Part shown: in pieces, positions 39,810 to 51,314 of the stretch
How the letters are laid out: each line of letters begins with the position of its first letter
Position numbering within the stretch: position 1 is the stretch's first letter
Assembly: GCF_000754815.1 (NCBI RefSeq)
Contig: NZ_KN150747.1
Location: 2,201,908-2,265,907, forward strand
Direction of reading: 5' to 3'
Length of the DNA stretch: 64,000 bases
From: Yersinia ruckeri ATCC 29473
GTDB taxonomy: Bacteria > Pseudomonadota > Gammaproteobacteria > Enterobacterales > Enterobacteriaceae
The notes under the pieces: generated by a model
Told to the model about the DNA's origin: nothing
Database searches by the model: none
What the model saw: only the letters and a program-made list of their open reading frames with translations
Program-made: the position numbers and the translations under genes

Positions 39810-42800
39810 TTATCCCAACCGGTGCTGTTCGAAGTCAGTGAGTAATTGTTCGATGAATTTCAATCGGTTGCTTCTATCGCTAAGATCCTGCATGAATTTT
39901 AGTTTGCTCGAACCTTCCAGACGGAATATTTGCGGCTGGTGCTGAAGTAGTCCAATCAGGTAAACCGGATCCACTTTATTTTTCTCTCCGAACTCGATAA
40001 AACCACCACGCTCATTGCCCTCAATCCGCTTGATTCCCAACTTCTGCGCATGCTGGCGCAGTGAGGCGGCCTGTAGTAGGAAACGTGCTGCATCTGGCAA
40101 TAACCCGAAACGGTCAATCAGCTCAACTTTCAATTCATCTAGCTCGACGTCATCATGAGCGCTGGCAATACGTTTATAGAATGAAAGACGGATATTAACA
40201 TCTGGAATGAAATCATCTGGCAACAGTACTGGCATGCGTAGTTCGATTTCGGTCTGATTGTTGGTCAAATCCTCCAGTGACGGCTCGCGGCCTTCTTTCA
40301 ACGCATCAACGGCACTTTCCAATAGCTCCATATATAAAGAGAAACCAATGGTGGTCATCTGACCGCTTTGATCTTCACCCAGCAGTTCGCCCGCGCCCCG
40401 AATTTCCAGATCGTGGGTTGCCAATGCGAAACCGGCACCGAGATCCTCCAGTGAAGCGATGGCCTCGAGGCGTTTTTTCGCGTCGGTGGTCATGGCTTTG
40501 GGATTGGGTGTCAGCAAGTAAGCATAAGCCTGATGATGAGAACGCCCGACCCGGCCACGTAACTGATGAAGCTGTGCCAGACCGAAGTGATCGGCGCGCT
40601 CGATAATGATGGTATTGGCGCTGGGAATATCGATGCCGGTTTCAATAATGGTGGTGCAAACCAATACGTTGAAGCGCTGATGATGGAAATCATTCATCAC
40701 CCGTTCTAGATCCCGCTCACGCATCTGACCGTGACCAATGGCAATTCGTGCCTCCGGTACCAATTCCGCCAGTCGTTGAGTGGCTTTCTCAATATTTTCC
40801 ACATCGTTATACAGATAATAAACCTGCCCACCGCGCAGCACTTCACGCAGAATAGCCTCACGCACCACCAGACTGTCATACTCGCGGACAAACGTTTTCA
40901 CCGCCAGACGTCGGGCGGGTGGGGTGGCGATAATGGATAAATCGCGCATCCCGCTCATGGCCATGTTCAGCGTGCGGGGAATAGGGGTTGCCGTCAGCGT
41001 TAGAATATCCACGTCGGCGCGCATAGCTTTAATCCGCTCTTTGTGGCGCACCCCGAAGCGGTGCTCTTCATCGACGATCAACAGGCCAAGGTCTTTCCAG
41101 TGCAAATCACTTTGCAGCAATTTATGGGTGCCGATAAGAATATCCACTTTTCCTTCTGCCGCCTGCTCCAGAATAACCTGCTGCTCTTTGGCGCTACGGA
41201 AGCGGGATAACATCTCGATACGCACGGGCCAGGTGGCAAAACGATCGCGGAAATTATCGAAATGCTGTTGTGCCAGTAAGGTCGTCGGCACCAATACGGC
41301 GACCTGTTTATTATTGCTGACAGCCAGGAAAGCAGCCCGCATTGCCACTTCGGTTTTACCGAAACCAACATCACCACAAACCAGACGATCCATCGCCAGT
41401 GGTTGGCACATATCGCTGAGGACGGCATTGATAGCCTGCTCCTGATCTGGCGTAGTTTCAAATGGGAAGCTTTGGCAGAACAGCGGGTATTGTTCGCGGT
41501 CTAGTTTGAATTTAAAGCCGGATTTCACCGCGCGTTGGGCATAGATATCCAGCAGTTCGGCTGCCACATCGCGCACTTTCTCGGCCGCTTTCTGACGGGC
41601 GCGACTCCAGGCATCACCACCTAATTTGTGCAGCGGGGCATTTTCATCGGCACCCCCAGAATAACGGCTAATCAGATGCAGAGAGGAAACCGGTACATAG
41701 AGCTTATCTTCACCGGCGTAGGTCAAAATCAGGTATTCGGCCTTAATGCCACCGGCTTCCAGCGTAGTGAGACCCAAATAACGACCAACACCGTGTTCCA
41801 GATGTACGACGGGCTGACCGGGGCGCAATTCGGCCAGATTGCGAATCAAGGTATCGGTATTGATAGTGCGACGATTATCCTGGCGACGGCGGCTGACGCG
41901 TTCACCCAGTAAATCGCTTTCGCAAATCAGCGCCAATTGTCGCTGATTGTCGAGGAAACCACGCTCAGCAGCACCGATCATCAGATAATGGCCGGGCTTG
42001 CTGGTTTCATCCAGACGCGCGATCAGTTTCGGGCTGATTTTGACGCGGCCAAGTAAATCTTGCAGCGTTTCCCTGCGTCCTTCACTTTCCACCGAGAACA
42101 CCACCCGGCCACTAAAACCTTCGATAAAACGACGCAAATTATCCAGCGGCGCTTTTTGCTGCGCTTGCACAGCAATATCTGGCAGCGATTGATACGCTAA
42201 ATTGATATTGGCGGTTTTATCGGGCAAGGCCTCGGTTTTCAACTGAATACGTGGCCAGGCTTTTAACTCGCTAAATAGCCCATCGATTCGGAGCCACAGC
42301 GTTTCTGGAGCCAACAGTGGACGCATCGGATCAATCCGGCGGCTCTCATAGCGCTGGTTTACATCCAGCCAGAAACGTTCGGCTGCGGCTTCGAGGTCGC
42401 CGGTATTCACCAGTAAGGTGTTATCCGGTAGATAACTAAACAGCGATGGCAGTGACTGACTGAAAAACAGCGGTTGCCAGTATTCGATGCCAGCCGGCCA
42501 GATACCTTTGCTGACTTGTTGATAAATATGTTCCGGGTCGCGCCGTACTTCAAACTGCTCGCGCCACTGGCTGCGAAACAGCTCGATAGCGGCCTGATCG
42601 ATAGGAAACTCATGGGCAGGCAGTAGATTGATGTGATCCACTTCCGTTAGGGTACGCTGAGAATCCACATCAAACACCCGCAGACTATCGATTTCATCAT
42701 CAAAGAAATCAATGCGATAAGGTTCTTCGCTGCCCATAGGATATAAATCCAGCAACGCACCTCGGGTGGCAAATTCACCGTGCTCCATAACCTGATCGAC

Positions 42801-43256
42801 GCTGCGATAACCAGCTTGCTCTAGCTGGGCGCGCAGCTTATCCCGCGATAAATGCTGGCCTTTTTCCATCACCAGTGCGTGACCGTGGAGGAATTCGTGG
42901 GGGCACACGCGCTGCATCAGTGTATTGACGGGTAGAATGATCACGCCGCGTTTCATGCTCGGCAATTGATAAAGGCAGGATAAACGGGCGGAAATAATGT
43001 CCTGATGTGGTGAGAAACTGTCGTAGGGCAGTGTTTCCCAATCGGATAACGTGCTGACATGGTGAGAGGTAAATTGCTGGATTTCATCCCGCAAACGCAG
43101 CGCATTTTGCATATCCGGCGCAATAAGCATCACCGGGCCGGGATGACGCTCGATAATTTCGGCACATTCAATGGCGCAGGCTGAGCCAGTTAACTGGCCT
43201 AGCTGGCGGACATCGCCACGGCGATCAGGTAATGAGTAACGGTATTGTTGGGACAT
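39810..43256 (-). CDS. mfd: Transcription-repair coupling factor
   Basis: An 1148-residue ATP-driven translocase that dislodges stalled RNA polymerase and recruits UvrA. UvrB-like N-terminal domains (about 1-340), the RNA polymerase interaction domain around GQPVVHLEHGVGRYLGL, helicase motifs GDVGFGKTEVAMRAAF (Walker A) and LLIVDEEHRFGV (DEEH box), the RecG-like translocation module HQLRGRVGRS, and the C-terminal TRCF domain are in normal order. Same length as E. coli Mfd. Divergent from lolC. Confidence 0.98.
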   Translation of the reverse strand: MSQQYRYSLPDRRGDVRQLGQLTGSACAIECAEIIERHPGPVMLIAPDMQNALRLRDEIQQFTSHHVSTLSDWETLPYDSFSPHQDIISARLSCLYQLPSMKRGVIILPVNTLMQRVCPHEFLHGHALVMEKGQHLSRDKLRAQLEQAGYRSVDQVMEHGEFATRGALLDLYPMGSEEPYRIDFFDDEIDSLRVFDVDSQRTLTEVDHINLLPAHEFPIDQAAIELFRSQWREQFEVRRDPEHIYQQVSKGIWPAGIEYWQPLFFSQSLPSLFSYLPDNTLLVNTGDLEAAAERFWLDVNQRYESRRIDPMRPLLAPETLWLRIDGLFSELKAWPRIQLKTEALPDKTANINLAYQSLPDIAVQAQQKAPLDNLRRFIEGFSGRVVFSVESEGRRETLQDLLGRVKISPKLIARLDETSKPGHYLMIGAAERGFLDNQRQLALICESDLLGERVSRRRQDNRRTINTDTLIRNLAELRPGQPVVHLEHGVGRYLGLTTLEAGGIKAEYLILTYAGEDKLYVPVSSLHLISRYSGGADENAPLHKLGGDAWSRARQKAAEKVRDVAAELLDIYAQRAVKSGFKFKLDREQYPLFCQSFPFETTPDQEQAINAVLSDMCQPLAMDRLVCGDVGFGKTEVAMRAAFLAVSNNKQVAVLVPTTLLAQQHFDNFRDRFATWPVRIEMLSRFRSAKEQQVILEQAAEGKVDILIGTHKLLQSDLHWKDLGLLIVDEEHRFGVRHKERIKAMRADVDILTLTATPIPRTLNMAMSGMRDLSIIATPPARRLAVKTFVREYDSLVVREAILREVLRGGQVYYLYNDVENIEKATQRLAELVPEARIAIGHGQMRERDLERVMNDFHHQRFNVLVCTTIIETGIDIPSANTIIIERADHFGLAQLHQLRGRVGRSHHQAYAYLLTPNPKAMTTDAKKRLEAIASLEDLGAGFALATHDLEIRGAGELLGEDQSGQMTTIGFSLYMELLESAVDALKEGREPSLEDLTNNQTEIELRMPVLLPDDFIPDVNIRLSFYKRIASAHDDVELDELKVELIDRFGLLPDAARFLLQAASLRQHAQKLGIKRIEGNERGGFIEFGEKNKVDPVYLIGLLQHQPQIFRLEGSSKLKFMQDLSDRSNRLKFIEQLLTDFEQHRLG

Positions 43257-43460
43257 AAGCAGTTAAGCAATCTCTTTGGTTCAGCACTGCGGTAAAAACG
43301 GTATTGCCTATCCTAGCATGCGATGACAGCAAGGCTGTGGAATTGGCGCTATTTCTGGAATAAAAGCCGGAGATATAGACTGTTAGTGGTTCCATAAAGC
43401 GGCGGTACGCTTTATTATCCTCGATCACTTTGCTTTAGCAACAGGAACTCAACAGATTTC

Positions 43461-44663
43461 ATGTATCAACCTGTCGCACTATTTATTGGCCTGCGTTACA
43501 TGCGCGGGCGTGCTTCCGATCGTTTTGGTCGTTTCGTTTCATGGTTATCAACCATCGGGATTACTCTTGGGGTGATGGCGCTAATTACCGTATTATCGGT
43601 AATGAACGGCTTTGAGCGCGATTTGCAGAACAATATTCTGGGGCTAATGCCACAGGCGTTAATTACTACGCCAAAAGGTGCCCTCGATCCGGAAAAAATT
43701 CCTGCCTCCGCCTTGAAAAATTTAAGCGGTGTCAGTGACATTGTGCCGCTGACGACAGGCGAAGTGGTGCTGCAAAGCCCGCGTAGCGTGAACGTCGGGG
43801 TGATGCTGGGTATTAATCCGGATCAGCACGAACCGCTGAGTGACTCACTGGTTAACGTTCATCTGCGCGACTTACAGCCGGGACAATACAACCTGATTAT
43901 GGGTGAAAAATTGGCCGGAAAACTGGGCGTTAGCCGCGGTGAAACTATCCGCCTGATGGTTCCCAGTGCCAGCCAGTTTACGCCGATGGGCCGTATTCCC
44001 AGCCAACGCCTATTCAATGTGATCGGTACCTTTGCCGCTGGCAGCGAAGTGGATGACTACCAGTTGTTGGTCAACCAGCAAGACGCTTCACGCCTGATGC
44101 GCTACCCAGCGGGCCATATTACCGGTTGGCGTTTATTCCTGTCGCATCCTTTACAAGTGGATAACCTCAGCCAGCAAACACTGCCTGAAGGCACCGTTTG
44201 GAAAGATTGGCGTGAGCGGAAAGGGGAACTGTTCCAAGCGGTACGAATGGAAAAGAATATGATGGGATTACTATTAAGCCTGATCATTGCCGTCGCAGCA
44301 TTTAATATCATTACCTCGTTGGGTTTATTGGTGATGGAAAAGCAAGGGGAAGTGGCAATATTGCAAACCCAAGGGCTGACTCGACGCCAGATTATGCTGG
44401 TGTTTATGGTGCAGGGTGCGAGTGCCGGTATTATTGGGGCGCTGCTGGGGGCTGGATTGGGGATTTTATTTGCCAGCCAGTTGAATGTATTAATGCCGTT
44501 ATTGGGCTTGCTGATCGACGGCGGAGCACTGCCGGTTGCCATTGATCCACTGCAAGTCACGGTGATCGCCCTGTTGGCCATGGCCATTGCGCTACTGTCC
44601 ACGCTTTATCCTTCCTGGCGCGCTGCCGCCGTTCAACCCGCTGAGGCTTTACGTTATGAGTAA
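43461..44663 (+). CDS. lolC: Lipoprotein-releasing ABC transporter permease LolC
   Basis: A 400-residue inner-membrane subunit of LolCDE, which extracts outer-membrane lipoproteins to LolA. An N-terminal helix, a large periplasmic domain (about 45-265), and three C-terminal helices with the cytoplasmic NPDQHEPL and [11 protein letters not shown] coupling-helix region are visible. Overlaps lolD by 8 bases. Confidence 0.97.
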   Translation: MYQPVALFIGLRYMRGRASDRFGRFVSWLSTIGITLGVMALITVLSVMNGFERDLQNNILGLMPQALITTPKGALDPEKIPASALKNLSGVSDIVPLTTGEVVLQSPRSVNVGVMLGINPDQHEPLSDSLVNVHLRDLQPGQYNLIMGEKLAGKLGVSRGETIRLMVPSASQFTPMGRIPSQRLFNVIGTFAAGSEVDDYQLLVNQQDASRLMRYPAGHITGWRLFLSHPLQVDNLSQQTLPEGTVWKDWRERKGELFQAVRMEKNMMGLLLSLIIAVAAFNIITSLGLLVMEKQGEVAILQTQGLTRRQIMLVFMVQGASAGIIGALLGAGLGILFASQLNVLMPLLGLLIDGGALPVAIDPLQVTVIALLAMAIALLSTLYPSWRAAAVQPAEALRYE

Positions 44664-45360
44664 CCAACCTTTATTACAGTGCGAAAACCTGTGCAAACGC
44701 TATCAGGAAGGGCAACTGCATACTGACGTATTGCGTAATGTGACTTTCACGATTCAGCCGGGTGAAATGATGGCGATTGTCGGTAGCTCTGGCTCCGGTA
44801 AAAGTACCTTGTTGCATCTATTGGGCGGGTTGGATTCACCAACTTCCGGCGACGTGATTTATCAGGGGCGCTCGCTAAGCCAGTTGTCTTCTGCCGCCAA
44901 AGCGGAATTACGAAATAGGGAACTCGGTTTTATCTACCAGTTCCACCATTTACTGCCAGATTTCACTGCATTGGAAAACGTCGCCATGCCGTTGTTGATC
45001 GGGGGGAGCAAACCGGCGGAGGCGCAGGATCAAGCGCGGGCCATGCTGCTCGCAGTCGGGCTGGAGCCGCGCAGTCAACATCGTCCTGCCGAACTGTCTG
45101 GCGGAGAACGGCAGCGGGTGGCGATTGCCCGCTCGCTGGTGAATAACCCGTCGCTGGTACTGGCTGATGAACCGACCGGTAATTTAGACCAACGTAATGC
45201 TGACAGTATTTTCAATTTGCTGGGTGAGCTTAATGTGCGACAGGGCACGGCATTTCTGGTGGTGACCCACGATTTGCAGTTGGCTAAGCGAATGAACCGC
45301 CAGTTGGAAATGCGTGACGGCCAATTACAGCAAAACCTGACGTTGGTGGGAGCGGAGTAA
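44656..45360 (+). CDS. lolD: Lipoprotein-releasing ABC transporter ATPase LolD
   Basis: A 234-residue ATPase with Walker [11 protein letters not shown]-loop, signature [15 protein letters not shown], Walker [13 protein letters not shown] and the switch His in VVTHD. Start taken at [16 protein letters not shown] within the end of lolC. Its stop overlaps the lolE start (TAATG). Confidence 0.98.
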   Translation: MSNQPLLQCENLCKRYQEGQLHTDVLRNVTFTIQPGEMMAIVGSSGSGKSTLLHLLGGLDSPTSGDVIYQGRSLSQLSSAAKAELRNRELGFIYQFHHLLPDFTALENVAMPLLIGGSKPAEAQDQARAMLLAVGLEPRSQHRPAELSGGERQRVAIARSLVNNPSLVLADEPTGNLDQRNADSIFNLLGELNVRQGTAFLVVTHDLQLAKRMNRQLEMRDGQLQQNLTLVGAE

Positions 45361-46607
45361 TGAGTCGTTTCCCCCTTTCACTGTTGATCGGTTTACGCTT
45401 CAGCCGCGGTCGTCGCCGCGGTGGTATGGTCTCGATGATTTCGGTGGTCTCCACACTGGGTATCGCCTTGGGCGTTGCTGTGTTGATTATCGGTCTGAGT
45501 GCCATGAACGGCTTTGAACGTGAACTGAAAAACCGCGTGTTGGCGGTGGTTCCTCACGGTCAGATCGCTTTTCTCGATCAGCCTTTCAATAGCTGGAATG
45601 AAAGTTTACAGCGGATTGAACAAGTGCCCGGTGTGGCGGCTGCCGCACCTTATATTGATTTTACCGGCCTGATGGAGAATGGCGCACAATTGCGCGCAGT
45701 GCAGGTGAAAGGTGTCAATCCGCAACAAGAAGAACAACTTAGTGCGTTGCCTAAGTTTGTGCAGGACAACGCTTGGAAAGATTTTAAAGCCGGTCAACAG
45801 CAAGTCATTCTGGGCAAAGGCCTGGCAGATGCCTTGGGTGTTAAGCCGGGTTCTTGGCTGACAGTGATGATCCCAAATAGCGATCCTGAAATGAAATTGT
45901 TGCAGCCAAAACGTATTCGGTTGCAGGTCGCTGGCGTTTTTCAACTCAGTGGGCAACTGGATCACAGTTTGGCGCTGGTGCCATTGAGTGATGCTCAGCA
46001 GTATCTGGATATGGGCAACAGTGTGACCGGCATTGCCTTAAAGTTTAATGATGTTTTTAACGCCAATAATTTGACCCGAAATGCGGCTGAGGCCTCTAAT
46101 GCCTACGTCAATTACAGCAGTTGGATTGGAACCTATGGCTATATGTATCGCGATATTCAAATGATTCGCACCATTATGTATTTAGCCATGGTGTTGGTGA
46201 TGGGCGTGGCCAGTTTCAATATTGTTTCCACACTCGTCATGGCAGTAAAAGATAAAAGCAGTGATATCGCAGTGTTGCGGACATTGGGTGCCAAAGACGG
46301 TTTAATCCGCGCTATTTTCATCTGGTATGGATTACTGGCTGGGCTGGTGGGCAGTCTGAGCGGCGTGGTAATCGGTGTGGTGGCCTCTTTGCAACTGACT
46401 AATATCATTAGCGGACTGGAGACATTGGTTGGTCATCAATTCTTGTCCGGTGATATCTATTTTATCGATTATCTGCCTTCGGAATTGCACGGGTTTGATG
46501 TCGCCTGCGTGCTGGCTACGGCGATTGTGTTGAGTCTGGTTGCCAGTTGGTATCCGGCTCGGCGCGCCAGTCGTATTGACCCAGCGCGAGTATTGAGTGG
46601 GCAATAA
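45360..46607 (+). CDS. lolE: Lipoprotein-releasing ABC transporter permease LolE
   Basis: A 415-residue paralogue of LolC with the same topology: N-terminal [30 protein letters not shown] helix, periplasmic domain and three C-terminal helices. [15 protein letters not shown] is the coupling region. Third gene of lolCDE. Confidence 0.97.
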   Translation: MSRFPLSLLIGLRFSRGRRRGGMVSMISVVSTLGIALGVAVLIIGLSAMNGFERELKNRVLAVVPHGQIAFLDQPFNSWNESLQRIEQVPGVAAAAPYIDFTGLMENGAQLRAVQVKGVNPQQEEQLSALPKFVQDNAWKDFKAGQQQVILGKGLADALGVKPGSWLTVMIPNSDPEMKLLQPKRIRLQVAGVFQLSGQLDHSLALVPLSDAQQYLDMGNSVTGIALKFNDVFNANNLTRNAAEASNAYVNYSSWIGTYGYMYRDIQMIRTIMYLAMVLVMGVASFNIVSTLVMAVKDKSSDIAVLRTLGAKDGLIRAIFIWYGLLAGLVGSLSGVVIGVVASLQLTNIISGLETLVGHQFLSGDIYFIDYLPSELHGFDVACVLATAIVLSLVASWYPARRASRIDPARVLSGQ

Positions 46608-46695
46608 ATGACGAGTCACCATGGCTTATCAATACGAGTATTTTAGTGAACGTCGGATGGTACTGATTAACCCTTTACTGAATAAAGGCGGGCAT

Positions 46696-47616
46696 ATGTA
46701 CTACGGTTTTGATATGGGTGGTACCAAAATCGAGTTGGGCATATTTGATGCGGATTTACAGCGTATTTGGCATAAACGTGTAGCCACCCCGAAACAGGAT
46801 TACTCGCAATTATTACAGGTTTTCACTGAACTCACTCATGAAGCCGATGTATTTTGCGGTACGCAGGGGAGCGTCGGTATCGGTATCCCCGGATTACCCA
46901 ACGATGACGGCACATTATTTACCGCCAATGTGCCTGCCGCGATGGGCAAACCCTTGCAGGCAGACCTTTGCCGTATTCTTGAGCGGGAAGTCCGTATTGA
47001 TAATGATGCCAATTGTTTCGCATTATCCGAGGCTTGGGATCCAGAGTTTCAAGCTTATCCTAGTGTTCTAGGGATTATTCTGGGTACCGGCGTCGGTGGT
47101 GGCATTATTCTTAACGGTCAGGTGGTCACGGGACGTAATCATATTGCCGGTGAATTTGGTCACTTTCGTTTACCGCTGGATACGCTCGATGTTTTGGGGG
47201 CAGATATTCCACGCGTCACTTGTGGTTGTGGCCAACGGGGCTGTATCGAAAATTACATCTCTGGCCGCGGATTTGAATGGATGTATGCCCACTTTTACGG
47301 CCATGCGTTACCTGCCGCGCAAATTATTGAGTATTATTATGCTGGAAATGTGCAAGCTATCGAGCATGTAGAGCGTTTTATGGCGGTTTTAGCTATTTGT
47401 CTGGGTAACTTACTGACTATTCTCGATCCGCATCTGGTGGTCATTGGTGGCGGATTGTCGAATTTTGAACATCTCTATCAGGAACTTGAGCAACGTTTAC
47501 CTGCACATTTACTTCCCGTCGCGCGTTTGCCACGGATTGAAAAAGCTCGCTATGGGGATGCAGGTGGCGTGCGTGGAGCGGCATTCTTGCACCTTTCTGA
47601 CAGAAACCCATTATAA
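46696..47616 (+). CDS. nagK: N-acetyl-D-glucosamine kinase
   Basis: A 306-residue ROK-family kinase phosphorylating GlcNAc freed by wall recycling (NagZ product). N-terminal phosphate motif [14 protein letters not shown], the [13 protein letters not shown] catalytic region, [12 protein letters not shown] and the zinc motif [15 protein letters not shown] are present. Start at [11 protein letters not shown] matches the family; an upstream open stretch of 25 codons is not conserved. Located downstream of lolE as in E. coli. Confidence 0.96.
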   Translation: MYYGFDMGGTKIELGIFDADLQRIWHKRVATPKQDYSQLLQVFTELTHEADVFCGTQGSVGIGIPGLPNDDGTLFTANVPAAMGKPLQADLCRILEREVRIDNDANCFALSEAWDPEFQAYPSVLGIILGTGVGGGIILNGQVVTGRNHIAGEFGHFRLPLDTLDVLGADIPRVTCGCGQRGCIENYISGRGFEWMYAHFYGHALPAAQIIEYYYAGNVQAIEHVERFMAVLAICLGNLLTILDPHLVVIGGGLSNFEHLYQELEQRLPAHLLPVARLPRIEKARYGDAGGVRGAAFLHLSDRNPL

Positions 47617-47641
47617 ATAAAGTAAAAAGAGGCAAAAGGTT

Positions 47642-48478
47642 ATGCGCATTCGTCATCGGCTGTGTCGCTTTCGTAAGAATAAACATTTGCGACATCAACG
47701 TTTTCGCTCCCGTATTTTTCATCGGGACAATACTGCCACTACAGACATGAAGAAGCCTTTTGTGGTCGTTCTGACTGGTGCGGGTATTTCTGCCGAATCG
47801 GGTATCCGCACTTTCCGCGCCGCCGACGGCCTGTGGGAGGAGCATAAAGTCGAAGATGTGGCCACGCCGGAAGGCTACCTCCGCGATCCGGGGCTGGTAC
47901 AGGCATTTTACAATGCGCGCCGCCGTCAATTACAGCAGCCTGATGTGCAACCAAACGCCGCGCATTTTGCACTGGCGGATCTGGAAGCGGTATTGGGCGA
48001 TAACTTCCTGCTGGTGACACAGAATATTGATAACCTGCATGAACAGGCGGGTAGCAAGCGGGTGATTCATATGCACGGTGAATTGCTTAAAGTACGTTGT
48101 ACCCAATCGGGACAGGTGCTGGATTGGCTGGGTGATCTTAGCGCGGATGAGCGTTGCCACTGCTGTCAGTTTCCTTCGCCGCTGCGCCCACACATTGTCT
48201 GGTTTGGTGAAATGCCGATGGGTATGGATGATATCTATCAGGCGCTGGCTGAAGCTGATTTCTTTATCTCAATCGGGACTTCGGGCCATGTTTATCCGGC
48301 GGCCGGATTTGTCCATGAATCTGCGCTGCACGGCGCCCATACCGTTGAACTGAATCTGGAACCGAGCCAGGTTGAAAGCCAGTTTGATGAGAAACATTAC
48401 GGTTTGGCCAGTAAGGTGGTGCCTGAGTATATTCGTGAATTCCTGACGACGCGTGGCGAGAATCGTCAGGGAGAATAA
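47642..48478 (+). CDS. cobB: NAD-dependent protein deacylase (sirtuin CobB)
   Basis: A 278-residue class III sirtuin that removes acetyl, succinyl and related groups from lysines. [16 protein letters not shown], the acyl-specificity residues in FYNARRRQL (Tyr and Arg), [13 protein letters not shown] and catalytic H in IHMHGEL are visible, plus Cys residues for zinc (VRCTQS, CHCC). The first ~35 residues are basic ([21 protein letters not shown]) and precede an internal start MKKPFVVV at 47747; E. coli CobB likewise has long and short forms. Confidence 0.95.
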   Translation: MRIRHRLCRFRKNKHLRHQRFRSRIFHRDNTATTDMKKPFVVVLTGAGISAESGIRTFRAADGLWEEHKVEDVATPEGYLRDPGLVQAFYNARRRQLQQPDVQPNAAHFALADLEAVLGDNFLLVTQNIDNLHEQAGSKRVIHMHGELLKVRCTQSGQVLDWLGDLSADERCHCCQFPSPLRPHIVWFGEMPMGMDDIYQALAEADFFISIGTSGHVYPAAGFVHESALHGAHTVELNLEPSQVESQFDEKHYGLASKVVPEYIREFLTTRGENRQGE

Positions 48479-48593
48479 TTCACCTACCGTTTTCTTTTCT
48501 CGGCAGGGGCATCATTATGATGCCTCGCGTCATTTTATGTCAGCGGGTTATTATTCCGGCTTAAGTTTATTTAAAACTGACCTGACGCAATAT

Positions 48594-48607
48594 TTGATCG
48601 TGATCAC
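48594..48607 (+). promoter_or_regulatory. FNR-like box upstream of pepT
   Basis: TTGAT-CGTG-ATCAC matches the FNR consensus with one mismatch. pepT is known to be anaerobically induced via FNR in Salmonella. A CRP contribution cannot be excluded. Confidence 0.65.
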
Positions 48608-48646
48608 TTCCCCATAATGATATCCATCATTCTAAGGGTGGGAACC

Positions 48647-49918
48647 ATGGACAAATTACTCGATCGCTTTTTTAACTATGTCTCTTTCGATACACAATCA
48701 AAAGCTAAGGTAAAATCCGTGCCGAGCACCGATGGGCAACGCAAGTTGGTTATGGCGTTGCAACAAGAGTTGCTGGCGCTGGGTTTGGATCAAGTCACTT
48801 TAAGCGAACACGGTTGTGTGATGGCAACGCTACCCGCTAATGTCGCCTGGGAAGTGCCGACCATTGGTTTTATTGCTCATCTGGATACTGCGCCCGATTT
48901 TAGCGGTAAAAACGTTAACCCGCAGATTGTCGAAAATTATCGTGGCGGTGATATTGCGTTGGGAATGGGCGATGAGATTCTGTCGCCAGTGATGTTCCCA
49001 GTATTGCACCAACTGTTGGGGCACACGCTGATTACCACCGATGGTAAAACGTTACTTGGTGCCGATGATAAAGCCGGTATTGCCGAGATCATCACGGCGA
49101 TGGTTCGACTCAAGCAAAAAAATACTCCCCACGGTACTATTCGTGTGGCCTTTACGCCGGATGAAGAGATTGGTAAAGGTTCACAGTTCTTTGATGTGAA
49201 AGCATTTAATGCTGATTGGGCTTATACCGTTGATGGCGGCGCTGTTGGCGAGCTGGAGTATGAAAACTTTAATGCAGCTTCAGTGACGATCAAAATCGTT
49301 GGGAATAATGTGCATCCCGGCAACGCCAAAGGCGTGATGGTCAATGCCTTGGCGTTAGCGACGCGTTACCATCAATCACTTCCGGTAGAAGAAGCTCCAG
49401 AACACACCGAGGGTTATGAAGGTTTCTACCATTTGCAGAGCATCAAGGGTACGGTAGAGCGCGCTGAAATGAGTTACCTAGTGCGTGACTTTAGTCGGGA
49501 AGGGTTTGAAGCACGCAAAAAATACATGGTGGATATCGCCAAACAGGTCGGAAAAGGCCTACATCGTGATTGCTATATCGAAATCATTATTGATGACAGT
49601 TATTACAATATGCGAGAGCATATTGTAAAACATCCTCATATCATCGAACTGGCCGAACAGGCGATGCGGGATTGTGATATTGAACCGATCATGAAACCGA
49701 TTCGTGGTGGCACTGATGGTGCTCAACTGTCGTTCCGTGGGTTGCCTTGCCCTAATATCTTTACCGGTGGTTATAACTTCCACGGGAAACATGAGTTTAT
49801 TACGTTGGAAGGTATGGAACAGGCGGTTGCGGTGATTATGCGCCTCGCTGAACTCACGGCATTACGTGCGAAGCAACGGCCGCTACAGGTTGAGAAGGGC
49901 GCAATGGCTATCCGCTAA
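48647..49918 (+). CDS. pepT: Peptidase T (tripeptidase)
   Basis: A 423-residue M20-family zinc aminopeptidase acting on tripeptides. Metal motifs: [34 protein letters not shown] and the late HGKHEF. Start taken at [13 protein letters not shown] after a GGGTGGGAA site; 10 more codons are open upstream but are not conserved. The C-terminus is about 12 residues longer than in E. coli. Confidence 0.96.
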   Translation: MDKLLDRFFNYVSFDTQSKAKVKSVPSTDGQRKLVMALQQELLALGLDQVTLSEHGCVMATLPANVAWEVPTIGFIAHLDTAPDFSGKNVNPQIVENYRGGDIALGMGDEILSPVMFPVLHQLLGHTLITTDGKTLLGADDKAGIAEIITAMVRLKQKNTPHGTIRVAFTPDEEIGKGSQFFDVKAFNADWAYTVDGGAVGELEYENFNAASVTIKIVGNNVHPGNAKGVMVNALALATRYHQSLPVEEAPEHTEGYEGFYHLQSIKGTVERAEMSYLVRDFSREGFEARKKYMVDIAKQVGKGLHRDCYIEIIIDDSYYNMREHIVKHPHIIELAEQAMRDCDIEPIMKPIRGGTDGAQLSFRGLPCPNIFTGGYNFHGKHEFITLEGMEQAVAVIMRLAELTALRAKQRPLQVEKGAMAIR

Positions 49919-49954
49919 CCTTAGTGGCTATTCGAACAAGGCTTCAACAAAAAA

Positions 49955-49983
49955 ACGCCCCTAAGGTAAAACCAAAGGGGCGT
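49955..49983. terminator. Bidirectional terminator pepT / roxA
   Basis: Stem ACGCCCCT / AGGGGCGT with a 13-base loop, an A-run on the left (T-run for roxA) and GTTATTT on the right. Confidence 0.75.
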
Positions 49984-50012
49984 AGTTATTTCTATATCAG
50001 ATGCGGCGGCGA

Positions 50013-51134
50013 TTAATCACGGAAATACCAATAACCGCTGTTGACCAACTCAGTCAGCATCGCGAGGAAGGAAGGATCGTCCAGAGCATCACCAAACATC
50101 TCGGCATTTACGCTGTAATGCTGACATAAAGCATCAGCGGCCAGCAGATGCGGCGTATCAATCAATTCACCATTGGCATAGCAACGGTCACCCACGCGGA
50201 TAACCCGCAGGCCACTCAAGCGGACCAAATCTTCACCTTGATTGAGTACCTCGTAAATCTCACCTGCTTGATACGGCGGTTCCGGCGGAGAAATATCCAG
50301 CTCATGGCGGGATTGAGAAACAAACTCACCAAACCAACTCTGGAAATGTTCAGGTTGTTGGAACAGCTCCAGCATCATCTGGCGTAGCGCATCCATTTCT
50401 TCAGGCAGCACGTCAGCAGGGCGATCGCGTAGTTTCAGATCAGGATCGCTGTAACGCTTACTGCCCAATTCTCGAGCTAAAACGTAATCGGCAAAGCCAC
50501 TGACTAATTCCCGACTATTGGGCGCACGGAAACCGACGGAATAGTTCAGTGCATTTTCCAGTGCATAGCCTTCATGAGGGAAGCCCGGCGGAATATACAG
50601 AATATCGCCTGGTTCCATTTCTTCATCAATGATGGCATCAAATGGCCCAACTTGTAGCAGATTAGGATGTGGACAGTGTTGCTTCATGGGCACCTTTTCG
50701 CCCACACGCCATTGGCGGCGACCACTTCCCTGAATGATAAAGACATCATACTGATCCAAGTGTGGTCCAACGCCACCGCCAGGAACCGAATAGGAGATCA
50801 TCAAATCATCCATCCGCCAGTCAGATAATGCTCGGAAAGGACGCATCAGTGCTGCGGATGGTTCATGCCAGTGATCAACGGCCTGAACCAGCAAGGACCA
50901 ATTGGTTTCCCCCAAGTGATCGTAGCTTTCGAAAGGCCCGTGCCCCACTTGCCAGCGGCCATCCTGATGGCTGACTAAACGACTGTCGACTTCACTTTCC
51001 ATTGCCAACCCGGCTAATTCATCGGGGGAAATTGGATCGATAAAGTTTTTGAAGCCACGCTTCAGAATTACCGGGCGTTTCTGCCAATAACGTTGCAGGA
51101 AGTCTTGCCAATCCAGATCGAGTTGATAGTCCAT
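50013..51134 (-). CDS. roxA: Ribosomal protein L16 arginine 3-hydroxylase (RoxA/YcfD)
   Basis: A 373-residue JmjC-fold Fe(II)/2-oxoglutarate oxygenase that hydroxylates an arginine of L16. The iron motif H125-L-D127 appears in GGGVGPHLDQYDVFIIQGSGRRQW; ILYIPPGFPHEGYALEN provides the distal His. Full-length relative to E. coli YcfD. Sits next to phoPQ as in E. coli. Confidence 0.95.
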   Translation of the reverse strand: MDYQLDLDWQDFLQRYWQKRPVILKRGFKNFIDPISPDELAGLAMESEVDSRLVSHQDGRWQVGHGPFESYDHLGETNWSLLVQAVDHWHEPSAALMRPFRALSDWRMDDLMISYSVPGGGVGPHLDQYDVFIIQGSGRRQWRVGEKVPMKQHCPHPNLLQVGPFDAIIDEEMEPGDILYIPPGFPHEGYALENALNYSVGFRAPNSRELVSGFADYVLARELGSKRYSDPDLKLRDRPADVLPEEMDALRQMMLELFQQPEHFQSWFGEFVSQSRHELDISPPEPPYQAGEIYEVLNQGEDLVRLSGLRVIRVGDRCYANGELIDTPHLLAADALCQHYSVNAEMFGDALDDPSFLAMLTELVNSGYWYFRD

Positions 51135-51314
51135 TTTTTATTCCAGGGATTGAGTGAGCTTGCGAATGATTATAACGGATGGCGCAAGTCAGTATCAGGG
51201 GCTGAGTGGCAAATATTAGCGCTGATATTATCGCGTGCTGATAATGTGGGTGTTTTTTAATCATGCCATGATCATTGGCTGACGGTGTTTTGGTCAACAG
51301 GTTAATAACGTCGG

